A stretch of DNA of 64,000 nucleotides from Limonium bicolor (GCA_023374045.1 CM041777.1:467819827-467883826); one strand, 5' to 3'; positions 44,228 through 57,534 are shown, counted from the stretch's first letter. Notes: generated by a model from the sequence alone, not told the origin. Numbers and translations: made by a program.

Positions 44228-47200
44228 TGAAATACCCCAAAACTTTATGCGCTAATTAATTATGTAATCATGATTTTCTAAGGCTAATTAAGTCCTTAAG
44301 AACATTGGTGAAGAAAGAGAAACCAAAAGATAAAGGAAAACGCGTAAAAGTCACAAAATGCAAAAACGCGTATTTAATTATCTTAGGAGGTATGTAACCT
44401 TAACTAGGGTTGTAAATATATTTTTATACCCTAATTACACAATAAGAACATGTGGGAAACATTCCCGAAGAAAACGGATCCAAATAACGCGTTAAAACGC
44501 TAATGGAGTCTTAAAGCGAGTTTTTCGAGAAAACCTGAAAACGTGACTTTAAACAGTCAAATGACCCCGTAAAAATTATGGTAGATCATATAACTATTAT
44601 TAAACATTAATGGGAGCTTAGGAACCATTAAAATTAAAGAAACGAGAAAAATCCGGAGAACGGGCCCGGATTAGTGAATAGTGTAAAAAAACAGTAACTC
44701 GTGGGGTGTAAATTGTAATAAGAGCAAAAATACTCCCTTCCTTTGTAAATTAAAAGCTGGCACCCCCTTCTCCTTAGTCATCCACGTTTTTACTCCCTCC
44801 TTCTCTATTAAGTTAGCCCACATTAGTTAAAAGAAGTCAAAAAGCAAAAAGCAACTAAAGTACATATACCACCTTTTTCTTCTCTCTCCTCTCACTCTCA
44901 TTTCCTCCCCCCTCACTCACATTTTTTCTCCTCTCTCAGCTGACTCTTCTTCCTCCCCTCTTCTTGAACGACATGTGAAGCTCCATCCATGGCTTCATTC
45001 TCTTCTTTTACATGCCCAAGCTTCATCCATGCTCCAAATCCAAAAATATATACATATTTGTGTTCCTCTCATCAGGATCTCTCTTTCCCTCTTTTCAAAA
45101 TCCCAAAATGGTGAGGTTCATCTCCATGGGTATATCCCATTTGAAGAGAAAACTACATGTTCTTGAAGCTTGGAGTCCCCTCTTTCTTTCAAGGTAAGAA
45201 AAATCTAAAAATACTCATCTTTCCTCCATTTCCTAGCTTGACCGATTTTGCCCAGTTTTGAGCCTCCATTGTTGTCATGCTCCAGCCGGTTTTATCCTCA
45301 CAATAGGAGCTGGAGTCTTGCTAGGATGATTACCAAATGCTTCATGTAGAAATTGGAAGGTAAATGCCTTAATTTTATGCTTTAAGCACCCTTCCTTGTT
45401 TTGGGTTAATTAAGGTGTCTAAGTAATGTTAATTAGTCCCATTCACCATTTGAATATTGGTCTAAAGGTTTGGGCAATTGGATTTGCCCTTGGCCGATTT
45501 TGGAGCCGAGAGAAATGAGAGAGAGAAGAGGAGGAGAATTGGAAAAGAGAAGAGGAATTTATGAGCTTAAGGTAAGAAATCTACCATAATGTGTATCCCT
45601 TATGTTTTAAAATTTTGGGATGAGAATTAAAGAATGAAATCAAAATTTAGTTAAAAAGTGTTTTGTGATTGGAAAAGAGAATTGTTAGTTATGTTTTGTA
45701 CATTGTGAAGTAATATTTGAATTAAGGGCCTTAGAGCCAAGTTAATTATGATTAATGTACCTTGAGATTATTGTTGAGTATAGGTTGAGATTGTGTGCTG
45801 TTAGAACCCACTAAGGGTTTGGTTAGTTGAATTATGGATATGTTGGACTAGGTGATGAAGATGATGAGGTTTGGGTGTGCTAAGATATTAACAAAGTTAT
45901 GGCCAAATTTCGGTGGAAATATGGTGGTTTAGATGGTGATAAGAGATTGAGTGTTGACTAAGTGTTTATAAGGATTTATTTGGTGTATTAATCACCTTGA
46001 AATGGTAGTTGGAGAATGGTGGGGAGTTATACAAAATCTGTAGCAAAACTGATGTATAAATGCCTTGGAGTTGTTAGAGAAGAACTAGGGAGTTAGCATT
46101 GGAAATGGGGTGTGAACTAGGATTGTGGGTATGCACTTGTCTTGGAAGAAGTTGAAATGGTCAAAAGAGATAGGAGTGTGGCAAAAACTGTCAAGAGGAG
46201 TTTGGTAATGCACTAGTGTGCATAAGTGTTGAAAATGGGAATAGAAATGTGTATGATTGAACAAAAATTGAACAATGAATTTGGTGATGATTTAGGAAGG
46301 TTGAGTGCATGTTTATGGTGTTTTAACATGTGTGGAAACTTGTGGAAAGATTAGGAAATGATTAGGTGTGGATTAAGGTGGGAATTGGGGTTGAAAAATG
46401 GACATTTAGCAGCTTTTTAGCAGGGTCCGGGACCTAGCCCTTGTATAAGGTCCCGGACCAAGCTTAAAAATACGCTGAAAGTCAAGTTTACAGGTGGTCC
46501 GGGACCTAAGTCCAGGACCAAGTCCCGGACCAATGTCAAAAATGAGCCGAGAGTGAATTCCAGAGGTGGTCCGGGACCTTGGGTCCGGACCAAGTCCCGG
46601 ATCAGACCAAAAATTGCCTAAAAAGTGTTTTAAAGTGTTCTAAAGGTGGGGGATTGATGGGTAATGGTTTTAGATGATGTTTAGGCCTTGTTTGGTGACA
46701 TGTGAAGGCCTTAAAAAGTGAAAACAAGTGTTAGATTGAATGTGAGAGTGGTGGACTTAAGAACACAAGAGTAAAACTAAGTATAACGGGGTTAACTATG
46801 GGCGCACTAGTCGTTAAACAATCGTATTACCCCGATGTTAATGGAAACAAATGTAATGTTACCAGTTATTCAAGGAACATATGATGGCACGTTAGAGTGA
46901 ACCCTCGGTAACAGGTATGGTTTTCTTGCAACCTGTGTCCTACCGGGTCACACCGGCTTGTATGCCAACTTGTTTTTCTGTATGTTTGCCACCTTGCAAG
47001 ATAAATCATGTAATGAGTTTACAGTAATTCATTTATGTGGCGTATTTAGCTCTGATACCGTTTAACCTCTAATATGTGTTAAACCGTAGCTAACCGACTC
47101 TAGGATCACATAAGAGATCGGTATTCGGACTTAACGTCCCAACCTATGGGAACGTTCTAACTACGGCTATCAGTGTGTTAGTTGTATAATGTGGTTGTGT

Positions 47201-48435
47201 GTGATGTGTGTTTCCCTTTTAGTATGTCGTTATTTAATGATGGTTGTTGTTCATGTATGTCGAATGGTATGTTACCTCCATTGTTTGTTTAACTAAGTTG
47301 TAACACCTTATGGTGTCATGTTGTGATAAATTCCATAAGGGAGCTTCTAACTAAAATATATTATGGGGGGTGAGGAATCCGGAGCGTCCCGGTCGTGCAC
47401 GTGTGTTTGGGAGTTGATATCTATATTTGATTTAACTCCCTCTCTGTTTTTGGTTGTCTTTCCTTCTTGGATTACAATCACCCACATTTCTAATAAGAGG
47501 CTTTCCTACCTTGATTATTATTCGGGGCTAGGGGGTATGTGTATGGTGTGATCGGGCCTATATTAAGGCCAACACATCTAAGTAAAGTAAATGTGTACGG
47601 TGTGTTCGGACCTACATTTTATCCGACACACCTTAAGAAAAGTTACGTTCTCTAAGAAGAACGGTGTTACGTTGTGTATCTGTTATTATGTGATGGGTGT
47701 TGATATGTTTGTGTACGTTGATTTCCGAAATCAACCCGGTGTTAATAAAAGAGGTAATTAAGTATAACCCGATTAAATGGGTATGTGTCATCTAACAAGG
47801 AATAGCTCCATTAAGGTAGAACCCTCAAGGGTCAAGGAACACAATAATGTGATCTAATCAATGTGATGTGTTAACCTTATGTTTGTATCCTTTTGATTGG
47901 ATGTGTGTTAATTATAAGCATGATATGTATTTATAGTTTCTATGTATGATTTAAAAATAATCAACCGCATGCTTAGACGACAATTAGTTGTGCGTGGCCC
48001 GGTAGTATGTGGGCTGCACGATTACCATACCAGCAAAGGTGCTGAGCCCCTTTGGGGCCCCATTACTTTTCAGGTACAATAGAGCTGGCAGCCGTTCGAG
48101 AGTAGGACGGGGTAGTTGTTTATACATGGATAGTTATTTAGTTTGTTTATGTAGTTGTAAGATGTGTAAGACCGAAGTTTGATATCGGTAGCTGAAGGTA
48201 TATACTGGGTACAGTTGTAATGTAAATTTATTTGTTTCAGTTTAGAAACGGTTAGTAATGTAAAGTGTAGTGCTCGGTAACCTTGTCCATCAGACCGGTA
48301 CGTTGTGTATGTATTAGCCTTGTTAGCCACGTGGGTGGCTAACGGCGTGTAACCCCTGTTGGTTAAGTCAAGTATTATGTGTATTATCCGCTGTTAATGG
48401 TTGTTAAGTGAGGAGTTTACAGTTGGGGTGTTACA
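44228..48435 (+). repeat. Solo LTR 2 (4.2 kb), TGAAATACCCC family
   Basis: Starts TGAAATACCCC and ends GGGGTGTTACA. A perfect 5-base duplication GTAAG flanks it (44223-44227 and 48436-48440). It interrupts the Sirevirus-like 5' LTR and so is younger. It has a 'ggtccgggacc' minisatellite (46425-46610), donor-like sites at 45193, 45359 and 45571, and GAGCCCCTTTGGGGC near 48043. Confidence 0.92.
46425..46610. repeat. GGTCCGGGACC minisatellite in solo LTR 2
   Basis: Three blocks of 'gtccgggacct..' with 'aagtcccggacca', each self-complementary. It holds the same relative position as the minisatellite of solo LTR 1 but with another sequence. Confidence 0.7.
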
Positions 48436-48690
48436 GTAAGATCCCGCTGAGTAGAACTCGTCTACTTAACAGACAGTGTAAGTTCTTTGTTTACATATTA
48501 ATGAAGAATTTACATTGTCTATCCATGTATGTCGATTGACTGCTTCCGCTATCCAAGAGAGCCTGCCCGAGTTTAATAACTCAGATAAACTCCGTCAGCC
48601 CGAGTTTAATAACTCAGACAGACTCCATCAGCCCCATCGATCCCACAATTGGTATCAGAGTCAAGTTGCTGACAAACCCACTACATCAAG

Positions 48691-50168
48691 ATGGAAAATC
48701 TTCTCTTCGACCTGAACAATGATATTCACTTCGACATTTTCAGAGAAGTATCTACTGAAATTGTCACCTCCACCAATATAAAGGACTCCGATGATCCAAA
48801 GACGAAGTCTTCATACCAGGTCTGGCTCATGAGCTAAATGACTCAATGATTCCAGACAACAAGGTAACAAGATCCCATCTCAAAATTGATCTCCATATAA
48901 TTACTCACAAAGGGATTTCTTACTCTTATTTCCAAAATCATTACTGGCACATGTGCTTTGAAAGCCAAATATGTTTAGCAAATTTCAGATCTAATAGTAT
49001 AACTAGAAGAGTCAAAGATCATCAGTTATGCACTTAGAGACGAGGCTGGAGAAGTCAAAACTATTGCCTGCTGACTACGACTGGATCTACAGGAGTCTTG
49101 ACTTTGTGTAGATTCTCTACAAAAGAAACTACATGAAGCCAAGACTCTTATTTACTCCAACCAAAAGGAACGGGAGGAGTAAAGGACTCAAATCGACTCT
49201 CTCAAGAAAGATCTGACGTATTTGCTAATAAGTGGTGTTTCATGCAAAATGAGTTAAACAGCACTACATGTCAGAATAAAACCTAAGATCCACCATTGAG
49301 CAACTTAAGAAGTGTATAAAAGAAAAGGATCACTCTCTTTTGTTTAAACCAGTAAGTTTCATCAAGCAAGTCTCTCCCTCGGAGTTGCCCGAGTCGGCAA
49401 GTTCTAAAATCAAAGAGGTAAGTGAAGATCATGACAAACTCCGAAAGAAAGTTGAAATACTCTCTCAAGAAATAGTCAATCTTCACCTCGGAAATGGACC
49501 CACTACATCTAATCCTGAGTGGCGCAAAGGCATGTTAAATCTTTCCAACACTGTCTCCAAACACGATAATAAAAGCAGACGACAAAGACAGAGGGAGAAG
49601 TTTGATTTTTAGCGGAATAGCAATAAAAAATATGTGAGTCTTCCTCCTACAAAGATTTGTGCTTATTGTAGTACCTTTGGTCACAAAAACTCTTCCTGTG
49701 AAAAGCTGCACAAAGATATCTCGTTCAATGTCAAATAGATAATTCTTATTCTTGAGGCACAAGAAAGTTGAAACAATTGGGTTTGAAAAGGAAAGCCAAG
49801 TATATCTGGGTTCCCAAAACTAACAAGTGATTTTTTTTGTAGGTGGAAGTGAGCAAGGAGATGGACTATTTGTACTTGGGAAGTGGGTGCTCCAGATACG
49901 TGACTGGAAATCCCAACAAATTCAACTTGCTTTCAACCTACAAAGGAGGTAAGGTTACTTTGGGTAACAACAACCAAGGAGAACTCATCAGAGTTGGATC
50001 CATAGGTAACCCCTCACAGTTTAAGGTAGATGGAGTCCATTTGGTAACAAGACTCCAACATAGTCTTTTAACAATTTCTCAGATTTTTGACAGATTTAAT
50101 TCTCTTCTCTTCAGTATATCGCAAACTTTTGATATAAAGACACGTTTTCTCAAAGTGAAGGTTGTCTA
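48691..50168 (+). pseudogene. Sirevirus-like gag and protease remnant
   Basis: The ATG at 48691 starts MENLLFDLNNDIHFDIF, a gag beginning, with a stop after about 48 codons. Further on come a coiled-coil-like segment (49400-49500), a basic stretch R-R-Q-R-Q-R-E-K, and a zinc knuckle C-A-Y-C-S-T-F-G-H-K-N-S-S-C (49660-49700). Protease follows: L-G-S-G-C-S-R-Y-V-T-G (about 49875), where Sireviruses have L-D-S-G-C-S-R, so the catalytic Asp has become Gly. Inactive. Confidence 0.75.
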
Positions 50169-50409
50169 AGTGTGCAGGTCAAGCATCAACCTCTTGACAC
50201 GCCAAGCTGAGATCTGGTCATACAAGTTGACTCCATTTATGAACCTTGTGTGAAAAGCAAGCCGAGTACTTCTACGAATATTGTTAAAAAGAAAGTAGGC
50301 TCATGTTTCTGAAGATTACGACTTCAGCTTGTTGATATCGTCACCAAGAGCATGTCCACTCTCATAGGGAACAACCGACAGACTTCATCAGGACACATGG
50401 AGTCGGTGT

Positions 50410-51000
50410 CAATGCCAAAGAGTACAAAGGCATGATAGAATCTTTGCTCTATCTCACTACCAGTAGCCTGACATACTCGATGCGGTTTGTTTGTGTGCAC
50501 ACTTCCAAGCAGAACCAAAACAATCCCACCTTAAGGCTATGAAGAGAATCTTTTGGTATCTCAAAGGCACCAGCGATCTATTTCTATGGTACCCACATTC
50601 TTGTGCTTTTAATTCACAAGGTTATAGTGACTCAAATTTTGCCGGTTCCCTTTTAGATAGACGAAATACTTGTGGCCATGCTCAATTCCTTGGTTTGTGC
50701 CTAGTGTCACAGTCTTCCAAGAAATAAAATTATGTTGCTCTTTCCATTGTCGAAGCAGAGTATGTTTCTACTGTAGCATGTTGCGCACAACTACTCTAGA
50801 TGCGGCAACAACTGAAAGAATATCATGTTATTCAAGATAATATTAGTATTTACTGTGACAACACTAGTGCAATCCAGAATTTTTAAAACCTAGTTCAACA
50901 CACTTGTACTAAACACATTGACCTTTGGTATCACTTCCTTAAGATTGTGTTGAATAGAAGCTACTTCAACTAACATTTGTTTCAACAAAGCAGCAGCTTG
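50410..51000 (+). pseudogene. Sirevirus-like RNase H remnant
   Basis: Motifs in order: H-L-K-A-M-K-R-I-F-W-Y-L-K-G-T (50530), Y-S-D-S-N-F-A-G (50625), E-A-E-Y-V-S (50755), C-D-N-T-S-A-I (50855) and T-K-H-I-D (50910), the usual Copia RNase H series. Stop codons interrupt it at three or more places. The integrase and reverse transcriptase that should precede it are deleted. Confidence 0.8.
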
Positions 51001-52106
51001 CAGATATATTTACCAAGCTACTACCTACCGCTAGATTTGAGGCACTCCGTTTAGAAATCGAAATGACCCAATCAACGTAAATCAGGTTGTATCTCTTTTC
51101 CCTGTGGCTGTAACGATTAGCAGGTGTTGTTTGCAATTTGTTTGAGTCAATCTGTGTTCTCGTATAGATAGGATGTGCTTGTTGCATGTGTATATTGGCT
51201 GTTTTTCTTGAGTGTTGAGATCACTATTGTTTTTAGCCTAATCTGGATTAATTTTAGACCTTAGGATTGTATGGAATGAAAGGACAAAGGCAGGGTACTA
51301 CGCTAAATTGGAAATGATCCCTGTGTGCTTAAATGGTTAAATATTTATGACTTGCTCATGTAGAATTCAAAATTCTTAAAAACACAAGTGCATTGAAGAG
51401 ATGATCGTTACAAGTTATGAGTACATGGCATTGAAAGATATTGTGGCATAGGACATTACTTTTTGCCCCTTGTCGTTCATGGTTTGTGAATGTGAATAGA
51501 AAGTTAAGTCCAACACAATAATCAGGTTGAGCTAAGACTCTAAGTGTGTCTTTCCATTCTCACCACACAGTATGTTCATGTGTGTACGTTATGGACACAA
51601 TCTTTTTTATTTTTTGAACTTATGGATTGACATAGGCTCTTTTGCAAGCTTCCCTTGCTGATGATTACAAAAAGGGGGAAACGGTGTATCTCTGTCTTAC
51701 CAGAGAACAGTTGTTTTGATTTTTGGGTGGATTGTGTTGGATTTGCTGCGACTAAAATAGGGGTTATGTGGATTTCTGCTGCTGGTTAATTTCTGTTGGA
51801 TTTTTCTTAAATTATTGCTTATTGCTCCTTATGATTTTCTACTTATGTCAAGTATTTCAAATGGTTTTTCAGTACTCCTGATCTGAGGGAACCTTGAATC
51901 GTCAAGGGTCCTAGTTATTCTAACTACGCGCATGAACTGATGAAGAACTCAGAAGGAGTATGCTCCTTAACTTTAATTGTTTTTGTGCACACACTCAAGG
52001 GGAACTCAAAAAGAGTTCGATTCCCAAACTTTTGTTGGTTTTTTTTGCAGGATTGACTCTGTCGGATACACCTGTGGTTTTGCCATCATCAGCAACAAGG
52101 GGAAAA
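51001..52106 (+). other. 3' non-coding region of the Sirevirus-like element
   Basis: About 1.1 kb between the RNase H remnant and the 3' LTR. It holds the AAAAAGGGGGA purine tract near 51671 and no coding signal. Confidence 0.5.
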
Positions 52107-52499
52107 TGTTGGAACCTTGTGTGTTGCTAAGGATGGAGTCTTTCCATGTGTAAAGAGTCCCCTGAGAACCATGATCAAACCTATTGTAACAAACAGAGAA
52201 TACTTGGATATAGTATGTCGATTGGAAGGAGTCTGTCCAAAGCTTCATGGCAAACAACTTTCACGGATGTAACAAACTGTGAGTTTTACAACCAAGGAAC
52301 GTGCCCGGATGCCTCCAATGTTTGTTTATCAACGTTCAACTTCCTTCAGTTGTAGTGTCCATTTGAGGTGATATTTGATTGTTGTTATCTTCTCCTGAAA
52401 CCTTGATCTTCCCTTTCCACCAGTCGGGGTATCCGACTATCTCAAAACAATTCTCCATAAGATGTCCCTTTTTCTAACATTTGCTGCAAGTTTGATTCA

Positions 52500-55400
52500 T
52501 GAAATACCCTGGACTTAAATACGGTGATTAAATCATCCTAATATGATAAATAAAGGCCTAATGATGTCTAAAGAATATTGGTGAAGAAATTAAACCAAAA
52601 GAAAAAGAGAAAACGCGTAAAAAGCATAAAACATAAAAACATGTGTCACGCTACCATAGGTGGTATATGACCCCGAATAGGGTTATAGATGGATTCCTAG
52701 GGCTTAATTATACACTAAGAATATGTGGGAACAAATCCCGAAGAAAACGGATCCATATAATGGGTTAAAAACGCAAACGAGCCTTAAAGCTCCTTTTTCG
52801 GAAAAACCAGGAAAATGTGACTTTAAGTAGTTTAAATGACTTGTAAGAATTATAGTCAATCATATAACTATAATTAAACACTAATGAATGTATTGGAACC
52901 ATTAAAATTAAATAAACGAGAAAAAATCTAGAAAACGGCTCCGGTTAGTGAATAGTGTCAAACCGGGGACTTATGGGGTGTTAATTGTAATAAGACCAAA
53001 ATACTCTCTTCATTTTGTAAATAAAAAGCTGGCATCCCTTATTTGTGTGTGTGCCCACGTTCATCCCCCTCTCCCAACTCTCTATTAGTTACTAAAAGAC
53101 AAAATAAATAAAGCAAAAAGCAAAAGAAAAGTACAAGTGTTACTTTTCCCATTCTCTCTCTTCTATTCCCACTCCCTTCTCACGTTTTCTCTCAGCCCTC
53201 ACCAGAGTCTATCTTCTTCCTCTAGCCAACAATGGCGATTTGAACATCCCTCCACCAAGCTCCTCATCTTCTTCATTTTTCATGGTATAAACAAAGTCAA
53301 AACAACAAAAAATTACACCATTTCCCTCTTTTTAGAAACTGAAAATCTTGAAGTTGGTCACCATGGCTGGAGCTTCTTTTGAAGGGAAAAGAAGACCATC
53401 TTGAGCTACATCATTCCTTGGTTGTCTTAAGGTAAAAAGAAGTTCAAAAATCTCTCTTTTCTAGCCTTTCCTTGCCACCGAGAATTTCCAGATTTTTGAG
53501 CCTCTTGTTCCCCTTGTTCCAGCTGGTTTTCAAGTGATGTAGCTTGTGGTTTTGGTTGTCAAACACTCATCTAGAGATTGGAAAGGTAACCTCTCATCTT
53601 AAGAGCTTTAAACCCTCCCTTGTATTCTAGGGTTTAATCCAAGAATTAGAATATTCATTTAGTGTTGTTGTGTATACCATGGCACATGGGCTGTAGCTGG
53701 CTAATTTTAGACAAGAAACAAATAGGAAGAAAAGAACTAGGAGGAAAGAGCAAGAAAGGAAAGGAGAAAGGGAAACCAAGAGAACTAAGGAAATTCTAAG
53801 GTAAAATGATTTACCATTGAAACTATCCTTGAATGCCTTGTGAGATTAAGATTGCATTGTTTTAGTATTACTAATGTTGGGATGGGTAATTAAAAGAATG
53901 AACCAAAATTTAGTTGGAAATGTGTTTAATTGATATGAGGAAGAATTGTTATTAATGTTTAGTGCAATTGTGAATTGTTGTGTGATTTAAGGGCCTTGGA
54001 GCCGTGCAATTTATGACTTTTGCATTATATTGTGGTTGAGGAGAATTGAATGAACTTTTGTGTGCTGGTAGGATCCTTTATGGATGTGGCTAGTGAATGG
54101 ATTAGGAAATGAAAAATTGAGCAATGTGGGCATGCTAGAAAAGTAGAAGAGTTATGGTGAATTTTTATGTGGAAACCAAGCATTTTAGGTGATGTTATGA
54201 GTGAAGAATGACCTAGGGTTAACTAGGTATTTATGAGGATTAATTTGGGTAGTTAATCACCGTTAGGTGTTGGTTGAATAATGGGATGGATTTATGCAAA
54301 AATCTGTAGCAAAAGGGAGTATGAATGTCTTGGAATTTCAAGAAAAGAAACTAGTGTGCATGACTTTGAAAATAAGGTTTGAACTTGGATAATGGAATTG
54401 TAAATGCATAGGAATGATGTGGTATGGTCTAAATGATTGTAGGAGAAACCATGGAGTTAGAGAATTGGTGAGCAAAGTGCAACTTAGGGATTTAGGAGCT
54501 AAGTTACAAAGTGCATAATTTTTGGAGAGAAAACTTGTAGAAATGAACAAGGATTGAGTAAGAGTTTGACCAAAGTTTTAGGAGGGTTTAATGAATGTTT
54601 AAGATGTAATAACATGTTTGGAAACATGTGAAAAGATTAGGAAAAGATTGGGTGAGGATTAAGGTTGGAATTGGGGTTGAAAAATAACAAGTGTAGCAGT
54701 TTTTAGCAGGGTCTGGGACTTAGTCCTTGGACAAAGTCCTGGACCACACCTTAAAATTCCCCGAGCACAATACTGGAGGGTTGGACCGGGACTTAAGTCC
54801 AGGACCAAGTCCCGGACCAGGTAGAAAAACATGCCGAAAGTTACAGAATGAGGTGGTCCAGGAGTGTAGGTCCGGACCAAGCCTCGGACCACCCCCAAAA
54901 TTGTTACGAAAGTGTTTTTATGGCATTAAATGATGGGGAATTGAATGGTAATGCTATTATAAGATAATTAAGACTTGTTTAATGACATGTAAAGGTCATT
55001 AGGAGTATAAATAAGTGTTAGATTGATTGAGTAAGTTGAGAACTTAAGAACACTTGAGCAAAGTTAAGATTAACGGGGCAACGGGGATAAGTACGGGAGT
55101 AATAGTTATTTACATACCGTATGGTCTTGAAGTTAATAGAAACATTTGAAATGATAGCAGTTGTTCAAGAATTATCCGAGGAGCGTGAGACAACACGTGA
55201 TAGTAAACCCTTGGTGAACGGTATGATTTTCTCATGCCCTGTATGCTAACGAGGTTTCCTCGATTTGTGTGTTTATATGCAATCACCTAATCAAGATAAA
55301 TGCACGAATATGATTTATTGCATTTCTGTATGTCTTGTGATTTATTATCCGTTGATTGAGTTATGGCTGAGCTATGAAGTTTGTATAATTCATGAAAGAT

Positions 55401-56642
55401 ATAATTGTTGGAAGAAGTACTTAGTTGCTTGGATGTGCAAGTGTGCTAACCACGTGGTATTGATTGAACATTCTCACTAACTCCCTAACTATGAGACCCA
55501 TCTAACTTTGAGGAATTGGTAACTTGGAGTTTGTGAGAAGCCCGATATAGCTTCGGCCACGCGTGAGGATGAGGAGACACGAGAGGTTGTTATCCGAATC
55601 CTGGCCTAACCTTCCCACCATGGTCCAAACCCTTTATGGGTAGCAACCCGGGGAAGTAAGCCAACCTTAAGCCCGGTGGTGAGATAGTCTTATCTCTGTC
55701 TGGAGGTCTACTGACTTAACTTAATAATTATTCAAGAGAATTGGTAAAGTAAAGATCATGACTAGTGTGAGTCATTGATCAAGCGTAAAAGAGTTAAGAA
55801 CATCCGATTAACCGGGATGAGAATTAACTAACAAGAGATGAGGCTGGAACTTGAGAAGAGAATCTCAAGACCTCGGTGATTGATGAATAAATGCCTTGTG
55901 AACTGTTCCCATTGTATGTGTTATGCGCTATGCTGGGTGTTGCTTTTGCATGATTATTATGATGTTCATATTAGCATGTTTGCTTGAATAAAAATAATGA
56001 ACTCCATGTAGACGATCAAGTAGTCGGCGTACCCTCGTTAGCACGCGGGGTATGCGAATTTCATGTCAGCAAGTTTTGATGAGCCCCTTGAGGCACCGTT
56101 TTTATTTCAGGTACCCAAGAGGCCGAGATGGTTGATGGTCGATGTGAGAGACCGGATTGTTACACTTTTGGTAGTTATATTTATTATGAATGGTGTACTA
56201 AGTTGTACACGGGCCTGTAGCCCTTTTGTGTAGCCGGGGTACCCTGTTCTACACCCTTTTGTATTTGGAAGTTATGTAGACCTTGATAGACATGAGTAGG
56301 TGTTGAACTCATGGATACTTTTGTTTAGACTTGTGAGAATGGAATGTATTTTGGATTGTCCATTAGTAGACTCGGTATATTGGATTGTAAGTGTTGAGCA
56401 CTGTATTGACTAGAGAGTTGTATATGACTCGGTTTAGAAATGAAGTGTTGATTGTATTTGTTTAAGTACTTGAGTATTCCGGTCCATCAGACCGTTACTG
56501 TATTTGGATTAGGCCTTGTTAGTCATGTGGGTGACTAACGGCATTGTGTCACCCACCGTTGGATTTGGATTTTCCGCTGCGAAGGTAAGGATGTACAAGG
56601 CAATTAGGAGATTATGATATGATTAGCGGTAGGGGTGTTACA
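52500..56642 (+). repeat. Solo LTR 3 (4.1 kb), TGAAATACCCC family
   Basis: Starts TGAAATACCCTG and ends GGGGTGTTACA, with a perfect 5-base duplication ATTCA (52495-52499 and 56643-56647). Closest to solo LTR 2 in sequence. It has a 'ggtccgggac' minisatellite (54708-54895), donor-like sites at 53431, 53585 and 53800, and GAGCCCCTTGAGGC near 56080. Confidence 0.92.
54708..54895. repeat. Minisatellite in solo LTR 3
   Basis: Three degenerate blocks of 'gtccaggaccaagtcccggacca' type, homologous to those of solo LTR 2. Confidence 0.65.
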
Positions 56643-57511
56643 ATTCATCTTAGCCGGTTCCTTGAACTTCTTTTTTCTGAATTTGAGTAGAAGAGAATTT
56701 TCCTTCGTTGGTCACAAGAGCAAGAGGTTCTAGCTCTCCTTCACTTCTTTTTGTCTTGATTTGTCTTCTTCTTTCCTCTTGAGTGACAAGAAAGTAGGCT
56801 TGTTCCAAAGTTGGAAGAGAAGACGTCAAGAGGATGTTGCTCTTAACATTCAAATACATGTCATTTAGAGCCATCAAGAACTGCATAGTCTTCTCTTTCT
56901 AGCAGATTTCTTCGTATTCCTTTCTCGCATCGTAGGAGCAAATAGGTTTTGACTCTAATTGCAAGAGCTCATCCCAATTTTTCACAGTTTGATGTGGTAG
57001 GTCGAAACCGTGTTGTCATCTTGCTCAAGCTTCATCAATTCCTTTCGCATACCATAAATTCGAGCCGCATTGTTCTGTTCGAACGTAACGATTAGAGAAT
57101 CTCAAGCATCTACTACCGAATTGAAGTAAACTATGGTTTAAGCTATGTCATTGTCCACACATTGCGACAACCATGTAATTAGCATGTGGTTGCACCTCTC
57201 TTAGTGTGACAACCTTGGATCATTAGTATTTGGTGGTTTTAGGGATCAATATAGTAAGCTGAATTTGTTCTTAGCTTTCATGGCAACCGTAACCTTTCTT
57301 TTCCATCCACTAAATCCAACATCGGTGAAAATTGGTGTAACTTTTATCCCAGGGTATCATTAGAGGAAAGATACAAGGGATCACTACGCTGAAGATCGTT
57401 TGCTTATTTGGCTTCATTCCTAGTATTCACACTTTTCTCCCATCCCGCCATGTTAGGAGAAATCGAAGAAGGATGAAGAATTAAGCGGAGAAAAGGGTGA
57501 ATCAAGCACTG

Positions 57512-57523
57512 GCTTTGGTACCA
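57512..57523 (-). other. Primer-binding site of Copia B
   Basis: Minus-strand TGGTACCAAAGC next to the 5' LTR; a variant of the initiator tRNA-Met site. Confidence 0.65.
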
Positions 57524-57534
57524 TTTTAGATAAG

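Larger units (their letters stand above)
43660..52347 (+). mobile_element. Sirevirus-like Copia element, internally deleted
   Basis: The 5' LTR starts TGTTGGAACC at 43660, is split by solo LTR 2 and ends at 48647. A TGGTATCAGAG primer-binding site follows at 48650. The gag, zinc knuckle, protease and RNase H remnants are in order, but integrase and reverse transcriptase are missing. The 3' LTR begins again with TGTTGGAACC at 52107 and matches the first 240 bases of the 5' LTR, then is cut off at 52347 where Copia B gag resumes. Two purine tracts (51671-51681 AAAAAGGGGGA and 52098-52106) precede the 3' LTR, as in Sireviruses, which have multiple polypurine tracts. Confidence 0.75.
52350..57500 (-). 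pseudogene. Copia B gag, split by solo LTR 3
   Basis: At 57480-57200 the gag start reads M-A-G-W-E-K-S and then D-P-L-Y-L-S-S-N-D, typical of the UBN2_3-type Copia gag. At 56886-56650 it reads Q-F-L-M-A-L-N-D-M-Y and E-E-R-R-R-Q. Beyond the solo LTR (52499-52350) the CCHC knuckle region follows with G-H-L-M-E-N-C-F-E-I-V-G-Y-P-D-W-W. Several stops and one or more shifts occur. The two parts join at the ATTCA duplication of solo LTR 3. Confidence 0.75.
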
